Assembly (NCBI GenBank): GCA_963669975.1
Contig: CAVLJG010000001.1
Coordinates: forward strand, 87,982,864-88,046,863
Reading direction: 5' to 3'
Origin: Acanthoscelides obtectus
Lineage: Eukaryota; Arthropoda; Insecta; Coleoptera; Chrysomelidae
Length of the DNA: 64,000 nt
The notes beneath the pieces were generated by a model. That model saw nothing but the letters and a program-made list of their open reading frames with translations, searched no databases and was not told the DNA's origin. Within the stretch, counting starts at the first letter, position 1, and each line of letters begins with the position of its first letter. Of the stretch, positions 53,001 through 54,235 are shown one piece after another. The position numbers and the translations under genes were made by a program.

Positions 53001-53006
53001 ATCCAT
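558..53006 (-). CDS. ABCC4-like: ABC transporter subfamily C (ABCC4/MRP4-like), 21 exons, 3' end outside window
   Basis: ATP-driven exporter of organic anions and conjugates at a cell membrane (family knowledge). Exons from start codon leftward: 53006-52933, 51812-51702, 42275-42132, 36243-36036, 32399-32174, 30480-30324, 23995-23656, 20876-20730, 18624-18509, 18415-18284, 14081-13898, 13834-13685, 13612-13425, 11777-11621, 10452-10266, 10158-9928, 7849-7619, 4997-4696, 4521-4337, 4274-4214, 718-558. Every junction is GT-AG and the phases join into one frame of ~1,230 codons without a stop. NBD1: Walker A GSVGAGKSS (451-459), signature LSGGQ (540-544), Walker B IYLFDD (560-565). NBD2: Walker A GRTGAGKST (1100-1108), signature FSAGQ (1198-1202), Walker B VMDE (1220-1223). 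NBD1 has Asp where NBD2 has the catalytic Glu, usual for ABCC. The N-terminus begins directly with the short cytosolic segment, so there is no TMD0. The family is usually ~1,300-1,350 residues, so the H-loop and C-terminus are missing off the left edge. Frame and motifs suggest a functional gene. Confidence 0.95.
1143..1397 (-). pseudogene. DUF4817-type transposase, C-terminal fragment
   Basis: An 83-codon open stretch with the third catalytic block (ARSADLNPLGFFHWG) followed by the PIENLAELRDRI helix typical of the end of these transposases. The upstream half of the same gene lies at 3100-3990, separated by an inserted element. Confidence 0.7.
1405..3035. mobile_element. Non-autonomous TIR element, long copy
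   Basis: Left end GGGTATTATGTAAAAAACC and right end (inverted) GGAATATTACG, with subterminal TGACATTAT/AACCTATA motifs repeated near the right end. It shares blocks (e.g. GTGTATTGGTCTGCATGTGT near 2198) with the copy at 54236-55402. No transposase-like protein was recognised inside. Exact ends and target duplication are not resolved. Confidence 0.55.
3677..3868. mobile_element. Short MITE of the 1405-3035 family
   Basis: About 190 bp. The left end GGGTATTACTTAACC mirrors the right end GGGTTATTTTTATTACG, with internal TGACATTATG motifs. Its inverted right half shares GTGCAAATAGTTCATT with the left end of the long copy, so it looks like an internal-deletion derivative in opposite orientation. 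It sits inside the HTH part of the DUF4817 element. Confidence 0.6.
4214..4274 (-). CDS. ABCC4-like exon 20
   Basis: Residues 1157-1177, RYNLDPFEKH to LWKALED. Only 61 bp. A DUF4817-type transposon end lies ~10 bp beyond its donor site in intron 20. Confidence 0.94.
4337..4521 (-). CDS. ABCC4-like exon 19 (NBD2 Walker A)
   Basis: Residues 1096-1157. Walker A GRTGAGKST, SLFRLAPIEG, then the Q-loop SIIPQEPVLFSASVR. Separated from exon 20 by a 62-bp intron. Confidence 0.97.
4696..4997 (-). CDS. ABCC4-like exon 18
   Basis: Residues 995-1095. It closes TMD2 (SGNVGLVISQCLILTG), carries VERVLQYT, and starts NBD2 with an IQFEKVYLRY A-loop and VMPGEK. Phase 0 at donor GTGAG. Confidence 0.95.
5046..6261 (+). 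mobile_element. Mariner-like element with TIRs and TA duplication
   Basis: 1,216 bp. TIRs: GGTGTGCCATCTTTTATGTC at the left and its inverse GACATAAAAGATGGCGCACC at the right, flanked by TA (5044-5045, 6262-6263). It contains a mariner-family transposase with one stop and one frameshift (see next entry). Confidence 0.9.
5160..6150 (+). pseudogene. Mariner-like transposase, one stop and one frameshift
   Basis: Starts ATG at 5160 (MNRFTPKQRAEIV), an HTH domain broken by TAG at 5238 and a frame change near 5456. The rest (5470-6150) is open. Catalytic blocks: LTDEAHF, WFQQDSAPCHTA and STDLTPPDFFLWGY. About 36 residues separate the second and third Asp, so this is not the classic DD34D mariner. 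It is well preserved and probably a fairly recent copy, but it cannot encode an active enzyme as it stands. Confidence 0.88.
6270..7473 (+). mobile_element. DUF4817-type DDE transposon
   Basis: 1,204 bp with ~45-bp TIRs (left ...GTGTCCCAGGAGTCGACGTC, right inverse ...GACGTCGACTTCTGGGATAC) and TA at 6268-6269 and 7474-7475. The transposase is decayed: the HTH (6470-6715: EYENMHLIYGECRCNAS) is readable, then DESTF (~6833) and SPDLNPLDFF (~7206) in shifted frames. The right TIR is in the same family as the ends of 898-4203. Confidence 0.88.
6470..7260 (+). pseudogene. DUF4817-type transposase, several frameshifts
   Basis: N-terminal HTH segment (~80 codons) ends at a frameshift near 6715. First catalytic block WTDESTF at ~6829 and third block ARSPDLNPLDFFYW at ~7195-7240 lie in other frames. 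These are the domains expected for DUF4817 plus DDE transposases of insects. Confidence 0.75.
7619..7849 (-). CDS. ABCC4-like exon 17
   Basis: Residues 918-995, with RAPVFSYISSTLYGISTIRS and REFDGLQDRHTSTWFLFL, then a TMD2 helix. The coding part begins at CTAG|CTAGAG; the acceptor follows a polypyrimidine tract. Confidence 0.95.
8448..9473 (-). mobile_element. hAT-superfamily remnant
   Basis: Begins CAGTGGCGTAGCTACC and ends TTGCTACGCCACTG, a hAT-type TIR, with imperfect 8-bp target duplications (CTATACGA / CTACACAA). Minus-strand codons around 8780-8890 read as a hAT C-terminal dimerisation motif (CEKSFSKLKLIENCLRAT-like, frames broken). The transposase is dead. Confidence 0.78.
8720..8754. 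repeat. Poly-T tract, 35 bp
   Basis: Homopolymer run inside the hAT remnant. It may be an expanded A-run of the element's minus strand. It generates an artificial poly-Phe reading frame on the plus strand. Confidence 0.95.
9928..10158 (-). CDS. ABCC4-like exon 16
   Basis: Residues 841-918. RILNRFSKDMGALDE is followed by hydrophobic TMD2 helices and AQDIKRLEG. All blocks are diagnostic of the ABCC4 group. Donor GTAAGTA. Confidence 0.96.
10266..10452 (-). CDS. ABCC4-like exon 15
   Basis: Residues 779-841. TMD2 helix (IYTLFIFGAVILTSLRS), then ASKVLHNQMFSCILQAPMRF and FDTNPSG, a strongly conserved ABCC block. Ends phase 1 at GTAAG. Confidence 0.95.
10486..11595 (+). mobile_element. Non-LTR retrotransposon (LINE) fragment, reverse transcriptase
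   Basis: Reads FLDFKRAFETIERDKLL near 10505, then SVGIPQGSKLGPLLF and INDIFN (10640-10720), then FADDTLIS in the same RT domain after a stop at 10743. It continues to an LKMFRRKLKEYF tail near 11545. Multiple stops; 5'-truncated, no poly-A tail seen. It fills nearly all of intron 14. Confidence 0.85.
11621..11777 (-). CDS. ABCC4-like exon 14 (extracellular loop)
   Basis: Residues 726-778. A hydrophilic stretch with several N-glycosylation sequons (NTT, NNT, NGS, NYT), consistent with the glycosylated first extracellular loop of TMD2. Loop sequence is poorly conserved in the family, so support comes from phase and context. Confidence 0.85.
11810..11960 (-). mobile_element. Possible tRNA-derived SINE fragment
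   Basis: The minus strand carries a GCGGGTTCAAATACTGCC stretch resembling a Pol III B box/T-arm followed by an acceptor-like GCACCCG. A 42-bp segment here (GAGCGCATCTGCAACAGCGA and on) recurs directly at 13264, and the neighbouring ~60 bp recurs there in inverse orientation. Confidence 0.35.
12075..13170 (-). pseudogene. Mariner-like transposase, decayed
   Basis: Two open pieces on the minus strand. 13033-12629 covers the HTH (GRRPGWSLENIVAVRESVAE; SDLAHFQLNGYVNKQNCRI). 12575-12132 covers the catalytic half (FLQQDCATCHTA; HLTPMDFFLWGYVKEKVY). The third catalytic Asp is His and a frameshift separates the pieces. Related to the element at 5046-6261 (same NKQNCRI and FFLWGY blocks) but much older. 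TIRs not resolved. Confidence 0.85.
13258..13378 (+). mobile_element. Possible tRNA-derived SINE fragment, second copy
   Basis: Contains GCGAATCCCGTCGGTGCCC, similar to a tRNA T-arm plus acceptor end, after a GGAATGGAGGAGACGCGGGT block that is the inverse of 11853-11912. Preceded by the 42-bp direct repeat shared with 11814. Confidence 0.35.
13425..13612 (-). CDS. ABCC4-like exon 13
   Basis: Residues 664-726. An acidic linker (NEEEPQETDE) leads to the conserved LDYCKAGASW and the first TMD2 helix, ending SDLWLTYW. Found by reading frame after the short intron. Donor TG|GTAAAT. Confidence 0.9.
13685..13834 (-). CDS. ABCC4-like exon 12 (linker)
   Basis: Residues 614-663. It begins GKIEKTGTFAEL, closing NBD1, then a Lys/Glu/Gln-rich cytosolic linker. 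The donor AAT|GTGGGT is non-ideal but keeps frame with exon 13 through a 72-bp intron. Confidence 0.85.
13898..14081 (-). CDS. ABCC4-like exon 11 (NBD1 Walker B)
   Basis: Residues 552-613. Walker B IYLFDD is followed by the D-loop PLSAVD and the H-loop VTHQVQFL. The second Asp sits at the catalytic Glu position, as in other ABCC NBD1s. Confidence 0.96.
14270..14600 (-). pseudogene. Tc1-like transposase fragment
   Basis: Minus-strand reading gives VWGAIGFGAKL at ~14565 and, in shifted frames, RDFWPIEHPCDTMGKK at ~14400. This is the degenerate third block (normally SPDL.PIEH.WD..G) of a Tc1-family transposase. Several frameshifts; ends not defined. Confidence 0.65.
14600..14990 (+). pseudogene. 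Second Tc1-like transposase fragment, opposite strand
   Basis: Plus-strand frames give a decayed catalytic region; the recognisable piece is DPQTIPNPRDMMGR near 14855, matching the PIEH.WDMMGR block. It lies head-to-head with the 14270-14600 fragment. Confidence 0.45.
14998..16867. mobile_element. Long inverted-repeat element with CACAGTG ends
   Basis: Starts CACAGTGGGACGAATAACC and ends as the inverse CACAGTGTGACGAATGACC. The first ~400 bp of each arm (14998-15405 and 16490-16867) pair well, e.g. TAGATGGACAAAATTAAAAC with its inverse. Weaker pairing continues inward (TTTACTAATGTGG at 15461 with its inverse at 16415; CCAGTAATTCAACAGGAC at 15717 with its inverse near 16135). The element is thus two head-to-head arms of ~750 bp. 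No transposase recognised. The 5-bp flanks AGATG/CGGCG do not match. Confidence 0.75.
15789..16178 (-). other. Unassigned ORF inside the inverted-repeat element
   Basis: 129 codons, mostly basic, including CGQLFKRTPCKTFFDKSSGK. A related but broken reading (CGQ.FNRTSCRSIRKVS) is on the opposite arm at 15714-15770, so part of it is repeated in the inverted arm. It could be a remnant of the element's own protein. Not matched to a family. Confidence 0.3.
16960..18017 (+). mobile_element. LINE fragment, reverse transcriptase and 3' domain
   Basis: Reads FGPILFVVFLNDLCF then CYADDTNLVLGG (17190-17225), the RT catalytic motif, then NKSKTDETLFRT and SVKFLDIYV. A second open part (17601-18017) holds RAVRLLKGLN and WLKFFNNLPNEMKN, the usual LINE C-terminus. 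One frameshift at ~17583. Truncated at the 5' end and interrupted at the normal GVPQGS site. Confidence 0.88.
18284..18415 (-). CDS. ABCC4-like exon 10 (NBD1 signature)
   Basis: Residues 508-552, with ERGVSLSGGQRARINLAR, the ABC signature of NBD1. Only 93 bp of intron separates it from exon 9. Acceptor CTCAG, donor GTACTG. Confidence 0.95.
18509..18624 (-). CDS. ABCC4-like exon 9 (NBD1 Q-loop)
   Basis: Residues 470-508 with the Q-loop block IAYANQEPWLF and SSVRNNILFG. Too short and fragmented to stand out as an ORF; identified from conserved residues and clean CAG/GTATTT borders. Confidence 0.93.
18785..20095. mobile_element. 1.3-kb imperfect palindromic (foldback-like) element
   Basis: The left arm from 18785 pairs with the right arm ending ~20095, e.g. 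TTCGGTGATCTTTGAC (18818) with its inverse at ~20050, CTCGATACGATCATTTAGCG (19102) with its inverse at ~19800, and GCACAGAGAATGTA (19176) with its inverse at ~19708. Arms are ~450-600 bp and diverged. No protein recognised. It occupies most of intron 8. Confidence 0.75.
20100..20729. other. Intron 8 remainder, no gene seen
   Basis: AT-rich intronic DNA with a short tetranucleotide (ATCT)n stretch near 20570. Nothing recognised. Confidence 0.5.
20730..20876 (-). CDS. ABCC4-like exon 8 (NBD1 Walker A)
   Basis: Residues 421-469. It carries the A-loop aromatic (ATW) and Walker A GSVGAGKSS, then LLQLLIGELQ. Phase 0 at both ends. Confidence 0.96.
21020..21760 (-). pseudogene. Tc1-like transposase remnant
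   Basis: HTH part at 21723-21496 (ASWSVREMSTRL, then LRLLALRDRFSSTRSI), C-terminal part near 21180-21050 (LAPRSSDLSPIEHV, then a stop, then DIMG). Closely related to the Tc1 family at 39029-41677 (shared LRLLALRDRFS.TRSI). Many frameshifts; no TIRs defined. Confidence 0.8.
22010..22675 (-). pseudogene. hAT remnant of the GTF2IRD2-like group
   Basis: Minus-strand frames read QQLELIELHS.SHLKKAYN and a KISNARSYMNMF segment, matching the dimerisation region of hAT transposases akin to vertebrate GTF2IRD2-type genes. The GC-rich right end (CCCGGGGGCCGATGTTGGAC, then CTCCTG) resembles the TIR region of such hATs. Stops throughout. Confidence 0.55.
22718..23535. mobile_element. Non-autonomous TIR element (GAGAGAAG family)
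   Basis: Left CTTGAGTTCAATGTGTACG and right inverse CTTGAGTTCAATGTGTATGG. A 200-bp internal block (23140-23290, with GGTGAAAACCATTTCGAGGC) recurs inverted at 33985-34160 in the element at 33016-34292. No ORF of known type. Confidence 0.65.
23656..23995 (-). CDS. ABCC4-like exon 7
   Basis: Residues 307-420, the largest exon. It covers the last TMD1 helices (LTLYLTLVAYVIWSG, PLTGDVVFSVAQLYN), the VSVKRIEDFL motif before NBD1 and the start of NBD1. Ends phase 0 at GTGAGAG. Confidence 0.94.
24153..24415. mobile_element. MITE, 263 bp, Tc1/mariner type
   Basis: CAGGGTGTTCCAATTTT at the left and its inverse AAAATGGAACACCCTG at the right, flanked by TA on both sides. No coding capacity. It lies in intron 6 close to exon 7. 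Confidence 0.85.
24416..25683. other. Intron 6 DNA, no gene recognised
   Basis: AT-rich. A few short open frames, for example 25449-25210 minus, have no recognisable motif. No clear TIRs. Confidence 0.5.
26065..28108 (+). pseudogene. Harbinger (HARBI1-like) transposase, 3 exons, one frameshift
   Basis: DDE_Tnp_4 nuclease that moves the element. Exons 26065-26502, 27239-27521 and 27586-28108 join in frame at GT-AG sites. Exon 1 has the HTH region (AEERLAATLRYLATGRSYED). Catalytic Asp 1 is in ALDGKHIRI and Asp 2 in YVDVGKNGRHSDGG (exon 2); the Glu is in VVENTFGLLAARFRV (exon 3). One base appears deleted at ~27828, between KISP and YVVLAICALHN. Otherwise ~410 codons are open, close to the normal family length. 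The first intron contains the antisense accessory gene. Confidence 0.9.
26644..28649 (-). pseudogene. MADF/Myb-like accessory protein of the Harbinger element
   Basis: Exon 1 (28649-28129) starts MGDSRYWSKEFIKHFIEVYK, a MADF domain (trihelix DNA binding), through IKKIQSFRGSFRKEVKKV and LWYYDLLLF. An in-frame TAG at ~28513 breaks it, and an 8-A run near 28143 shifts the frame just before donor CACAG|GTGAG. Exon 2 (27205-26644) is a Gln/Ser-rich tail with repeated QQWQ/QQRQV units. In this superfamily the second protein helps the transposase reach the nucleus and bind the ends. It lies antisense to the transposase intron 1. Confidence 0.8.
29004..30131 (+). mobile_element. Tc1-like element, decayed transposase
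   Basis: TIRs ATGAAGGACAAAAATATGTA (29004) and inverse TATATTTTTGTCCTTCAT (to ~30131). Transposase from ATG 29114 (MPRGPEISFDAKTKIIELYK, HTH), TGA at 29282, then open to ~29650 with FSDESKFNMFG (first Asp). A frameshift follows at 29650 and another near 29770. The third block SPDINPIENVWEYL is intact (DD34E type), but the second Asp motif (DNDPKHTS in relatives) is spoiled. Confidence 0.85.
30324..30480 (-). CDS. ABCC4-like exon 6
   Basis: Residues 255-307 with the conserved RVKLMSEITSGIQVIKMYAW and EKPFEKIV blocks, a hallmark of ABCC TMD1 intracellular loop 2. Acceptor TTGCAG, donor GTAAGTG, phase 2. Confidence 0.95.
30560..31002 (-). other. Unassigned 143-codon ORF in intron 5
   Basis: Open on the minus strand, with TVLYHAEILRKPVSLPKDWE and a Cys-containing start. 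No family recognised and no GT-AG context tying it to the host gene. Likely repeat-derived. Confidence 0.25.
31201..32057 (+). mobile_element. Mariner element with internal deletion
   Basis: TIRs: ACGAGGTCTGTAAATTAGGT (31203) and inverse of ACGAGGCCTGTAAATTAAGT (to ~32057), then TGATGAGACT on both sides. It contains a shortened but open transposase ORF (31393-31989). Confidence 0.85.
31393..31989 (+). pseudogene. Truncated mariner transposase, frame kept across deletion
   Basis: 198 codons from ATG 31393 (MSDINFEQRCAFRFCFRLG). The HTH_48-type domain (residues ~1-75, with FSEGRESIEDEPRSGRP) is intact. The ORF then jumps from TRTTVHQIKKNW to HHGNASCHTA, losing the first catalytic Asp region (~100 residues). 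The second Asp is Gly and the third block reads SPNLSPCDFF, with Asn for Asp. A DNA-binding-only product is conceivable; catalysis is not. Confidence 0.85.
32174..32399 (-). CDS. ABCC4-like exon 5
   Basis: Residues 180-255. It contains the highly conserved GQLVNLLSNDVQRFD motif followed by TMD1 hydrophobic segments. It begins right after GACAG and ends phase 1 at GTAGGA, a slightly weak donor. Confidence 0.93.
32772..33011. mobile_element. MITE, ~240 bp (GAGAGAAG family)
   Basis: TIRs AATCCATATTTTACTGACG then GTAATGTGTACAAGAGAGAA at the left, inverse at the right. A (TA)n run abuts the left end. Closest relative at 53901-54112. Confidence 0.82.
33016..34292. mobile_element. TIR element of the GAGAGAAG family carrying a LINE piece
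   Basis: Left AACCAAATTTGTCTGACGGC and CTTGAGTTCAATGTGTACG; right inverse AACCAAATTTGTCTGAAGGC. Its right ~300 bp are the inverse of 22743-23290. The centre (33320-33965) is a LINE fragment that is absent from the other copy. Confidence 0.65.
33320..33965 (-). mobile_element. LINE 3' coding fragment (R1/LOA-like C-terminus)
   Basis: Minus-strand pieces 33962-33685 (MILYAAPVWCDAM; a QRRLALR-like region; MPPIDLLV) and 33596-33330 (CKYCRIQDNDAEHTLFQCSS, a Cys/His knuckle). Together these form the end of an R1-type ORF2. Truncated on both sides with a frame change between the pieces. Confidence 0.7.
34613..34640. repeat. (TA)n microsatellite
   Basis: About 28 bp of alternating TA directly before the LINE fragment. 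Similar short TA runs occur at 10988-11008, 32750-32770 and 34283-34299. Confidence 0.9.
34664..34995 (+). mobile_element. Fragment of the LINE seen at 59460-62470
   Basis: Encodes SSITEITYVEMEKYIAHRVK and SNGWFNKSGDTARQQKIK, matching the region between endonuclease and RT in the long ORF at 60355-60490. Further on, DNA matching 60640-60720 follows after frameshifts. Truncated at both ends. Confidence 0.85.
35230..35845 (-). pseudogene. DUF4817-type transposase N-terminal fragment
   Basis: Minus strand: YENAELVDMILIYGG at ~35500 and, after a frameshift, ASRIYANRFPNRVQP (35437-35237), the DUF4817 HTH. One end near 35845 reads GGGTGACGTCGAAGTCGAAG, resembling a TIR. The catalytic half is missing. 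Confidence 0.7.
36036..36243 (-). CDS. ABCC4-like exon 4
   Basis: Residues 110-179. It holds two hydrophobic TMD1 segments (MFQPIVLALYIGYY and WLLAVGVVTMSFVNMII) and ends CSLIYRK in phase 0 at donor GTGAG. It matches the 'R..CCS.IYRK' coupling region of ABCC4 proteins. Confidence 0.93.
36343..38564 (+). mobile_element. IS630/Tc1-superfamily element with intron-bearing transposase
   Basis: Perfect ~22-bp TIRs TAGTGGATACCAAATAAAA / inverse, with TA on both sides (36341-36342, 38565-38566). 2.2 kb. It carries a DDE_3-type transposase split by short GT-AG introns. Confidence 0.88.
36676..38062 (+). pseudogene. DDE_3 transposase with introns, third catalytic block lost
   Basis: Starts MPKQLNSRCKELISCLLEY at 36676. 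An intron ~36790-36860 joins AVRE to RVAAALKLNVSTVS, and a second ~37038-37097 joins YEK to EQHVTLSGLWE. First catalytic block FLDETWIFKNG, then a stop; second VIVMDNASYHS at ~37645. After the QYPHEAFKSELL block the usual LPPYHCQYNPIEL.W segment is missing, yet the tail DMWKNSIRHTEEIIMKWF is present near 37950. The enzyme is therefore inactive. Confidence 0.8.
39575..41190. other. 1.6-kb foreign insert inside the Tc1 transposase
   Basis: The transposase reads up to NPQFFVE at ~39572 and resumes with RHVHHTVGV at ~41195, so everything between is extra. It begins with a 151-codon ORF (39599-40054), followed by AT-rich DNA with AATAAA signals (e.g. 40146). No TIRs, poly-A tail or obvious target duplication found. 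More like captured or inserted genomic DNA than a known transposon. Confidence 0.7.
39599..40054 (+). CDS. Unknown ORF in Tc1 insert, possibly a chemoreceptor fragment
   Basis: 151 codons from ATG 39599 (MPDEQSSLWW). Two hydrophobic stretches: GVLVIYLF (~residue 36) and LIEVFVGGTGILALYGIYFI (~52-72). An acidic helix EEIEEVFLEENEL and a third weak hydrophobic segment LHKLSLLVYIC follow. This order resembles the first three helices of insect odorant receptors (7tm_6). In the next frame the 3' part reads LKRYIPIPYEGTTRTVRDI, similar to the region after helix 3 in such receptors, which suggests a frameshift near 39920. No alignment was possible, so the assignment is weak; it could be another membrane protein or chance. 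Confidence 0.35.
   Translation: MPDEQSSLWWEVTEQCEDLNYLRFLGGLPFHDCEGVLVIYLFSDRVVKLPNLIEVFVGGTGILALYGIYFIMLKRTLRDYALEEIEEVFLEENELPNLVRLHKLSLLVYICREVRNWEMEEWAYSKFVFACRSRDTFQSLMREQPEQYEIY
42132..42275 (-). CDS. ABCC4-like exon 3
   Basis: Residues 62-110. It opens with NWLKE and a basic stretch, then enters the first membrane helix (YLVYGLFLLFQCLVI). Acceptor TTCTAG, donor GTAAGT. It is separated from exon 2 by 9.4 kb of transposon-rich intron. Confidence 0.93.
42640..43380 (+). pseudogene. Harbinger-like transposase N-terminal remnant
   Basis: Plus-strand frames read FSKLFRVSNQTFIDLAEMVG then KPYTGGHYPVSLYGRILIFL and IGTRFKVSPTTVMSITNKV. This is the HTH region preceding the nuclease in HARBI1-like proteins. 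The catalytic domain is missing. A palindromic ACCGCGGTTAT/AACCGCGG pair flanks the left end. Confidence 0.7.
43384..43520. mobile_element. Small MITE with GGTAAATACC ends
   Basis: GGTAAATACCATAATTTTAC at the left; GGTAAATACC occurs again at 43490 and 43509 near the right. The internal TTGATGACGTCA block also occurs at 42672, suggesting it derives from the neighbouring Harbinger-like element. Confidence 0.4.
43603..44797 (-). mobile_element. Mariner-like element, transposase broken
   Basis: Ends ATGCCCTAAAAGTTTTGGCA / inverse of TCTAACGTTTTGGCAGAAAA, ~1.2 kb. Minus-strand pieces: 44505-44290 (GMVTRRLGLQYISYKS) and 44020-43712 (IMFWPDPASFFFSRDAQDWL; PIKDFWDLLSRKVYDGGWEA). These are the second and third catalytic blocks of a Tc1/mariner transposase. 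A (CT)19 microsatellite interrupts it. Confidence 0.8.
44046..44083. repeat. (CT)19 microsatellite
   Basis: 38 bp of CT within the mariner-like transposase at 43603-44797, between its catalytic halves. Confidence 0.97.
44860..46046 (+). mobile_element. LINE fragment with (AATA)n tail
   Basis: RT motifs GVPQGPALGPLLF (~45035) and LLYADDLKIY (~45128), then LNKWCHRNKLYLNADKCYTI. A frameshift near 45460 leads to SFVRSKIEYCCIIWYPVHE and IQRRFVKYLW. The 3' end is marked by (AATA)n at 46026-46046, typical of CR1/Jockey-like LINEs. 5'-truncated. Confidence 0.88.
46046..46475 (-). mobile_element. LINE C-terminal remnant, opposite strand
   Basis: Minus strand: KVYGAKEVEGFKKAQRGLNK and KRKLQGGFIETFKIIND, resembling the 'VQRR..K...L' and 'RRLRGDLIE.YKI' end of CR1-like ORF2. 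It abuts the (AATA)n tail of the preceding LINE. Confidence 0.6.
46530..46816. repeat. Palindromic MITE-like repeat
   Basis: GAATTTCCCCAAAATAGTTT (46533) is the inverse of the stretch ending 46815, and CAACATGGCGTTT (46653) is the inverse of GACGCCATGTTG (46704). About 285 bp, no coding capacity. Confidence 0.6.
46817..47940. other. Intron 2 DNA, no gene recognised
   Basis: AT-rich. Short frames only (47385-47579 plus); nothing with a known motif. Confidence 0.5.
47941..48611. mobile_element. Non-autonomous inverted-repeat element, copy 1
   Basis: Left CCCCTCCCTATTTATTTCAT with AGCAAGCTAAAATTCAG; right inverse CCCCTATTTATTTTTTGAAT with AGCTGAAATTCAG. ~670 bp, non-coding. Related to 49036-50105. 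Confidence 0.6.
49036..50105. mobile_element. Same family, copy 2 (longer, right end eroded)
   Basis: Left AAGGTCTCCCCTATTTTTTG, then AGCAAGCTAAATTC. The right part has the CAGTTTCAGCATCTCAAATG and CAGCTTGCTAAC blocks seen inverted in copy 1. No ORF of note. Confidence 0.5.
50106..51701. other. Intron 2 DNA, no gene recognised
   Basis: AT-rich and low in TIRs. No conserved protein motif found on either strand. Confidence 0.5.
51702..51812 (-). CDS. ABCC4-like exon 2
   Basis: Residues 25-62, including the conserved FLKYGYKHDLE segment and ending LGDQLEK. Acceptor TTTACAG and donor GTAAGT are both clean. This is the cytosolic lead-in to TMD1. Confidence 0.92.
51813..52932. other. Intron 1 of the ABCC4-like gene
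   Basis: 1,120 bp, AT-rich, no transposon recognised. One of the few larger introns that looks free of insertions; could hold regulatory sites, but none can be named. Confidence 0.6.
52933..53006 (-). CDS. ABCC4-like exon 1 (start codon)
   Basis: Encodes residues 1-25, beginning MDSTKKHVNP, the typical start of MRP4-type ABCC proteins. It ends TTG|GTAAGTG in phase 2. The ATG was chosen because it is the only one giving this conserved N-terminus. Non-coding exons further upstream cannot be excluded. Confidence 0.9.
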
Positions 53007-53900
53007 GGCCTTTCTTTAATCAAATTGTACTTCACATTGATATCTTTATATAAATTTTGACCTAAGTACACTTTCTGTAATCTACCTGTATTTAAGTATC
53101 TGCAGTTCCGAAGAAAAATACATTATCAAATTCACTTCCTACACCTAAATATAAGTAAATGGTTATCACAGTTTAAAATTGTTCAAAGCAACATTATTTG
53201 AAAGTCAGTTCACTTCTGTCTGGACAAATAAGTGAGGTTATGCGAAAGTCCGAGAGTGTCAAACTGGGTTATGCATGAGATTTCCTTATTGTGATTTGTC
53301 GAAAAATACGCCGGCAAGTGATCCTGATTGGTCGATAGACTATAGATAAGGATGGATAATTCGTTAACGCCAGATGACCTTGCCACTACATTTGGGCTGA
53401 ACAGGGCAGGAGTCAGGGCAATTCTGTGAACGCACCGAAGAAATCAAACCATGAACCCATTGCCGGTTTTTCTGATAATATAATTACCCATACATTTTGT
53501 GAAAGTATACCTGCCTCCAAAATTTTTTGAAGAGTGCTGGGTAGCAAACGGGGGGGGGGGGGGTCGTCTCTACACCGCTCCCCCTCTAGCACCCGTCTGC
53601 GAACGACCACGTTAGTCTAACGCCCGTGATCGTTGCGTAAACAGCATGTTGCCGATATGTGAAAAAGGCTAAAATACGACTTAAAAATCATGCGAAAAAC
53701 ACAATTCGACGAGTATATTCTGAACTTTCCACATACTGAAGTGAAGAAATATGATCCCTTTTTTATGTCATATATCTCATTTGATAAACAATCGATGGTC
53801 ATACTGTACGGCCACAAAATTGTTGCTCCTAATAGGGGCTAAATATAGCGCAGTCGCGTAATAAAAGTTGCGTCCATAAGTAACGCCTTTACTTTATGTA
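53007..53900. other. Upstream flank of the ABCC4-like gene
   Basis: Likely 5' UTR and promoter region (minus strand). A TATATAAAG at ~53046 is too close to the ATG to be a convincing TATA box. It contains a G14 homopolymer at 53550-53563. No other gene seen. Confidence 0.4.
53550..53563. repeat. G14 homopolymer
   Basis: Fourteen consecutive G ahead of the gene; a candidate for sequencing error or G-quadruplex. Confidence 0.9.
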
Positions 53901-54112
53901 CACTGAAAACCAACTACCCATGTCGTCTTAATGTGTAGAGAGAAGCGCGAGAAGCGTGCAATACGTATGTAGAACGTATGTAGATACAGCTATCTCGTCG
54001 CCTAGCAACTCCGGTGACGAGGCCACGGACGCCATCGGTGCATCTTATTAACATACATATTGGACGCTTCTCGCGCTTCTCTCTTGTACACATTACGATA
54101 TCAGAAAAACTG
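53901..54112. mobile_element. MITE, ~210 bp (GAGAGAAG family)
   Basis: AATGTGTAGAGAGAAGCGCG at the left and inverse of AATGTGTACAAGAGAGAAGC at the right, then CGCGAGAAGCGT and a TACGTATGT block. Same family as 32772-33011. Confidence 0.82.
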
Positions 54113-54235
54113 GAACCTCACCGTATATTTTTCAATAACAAAACAAAACTGGTCAAACGACCCCGCAAAGCTTTCTTAGAAGAGGATGTTACTTTGAATT
54201 TTCGAGATTTACCACCTTGTCTAACTTAAGGTCCG

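Noticed and set aside
53042..53053. TATATAAAG as promoter TATA box for the ABCC4-like gene
   Set aside because: It lies about 40 bp before the ATG, leaving almost no 5' UTR, and the region is AT-rich, so such strings are expected by chance.
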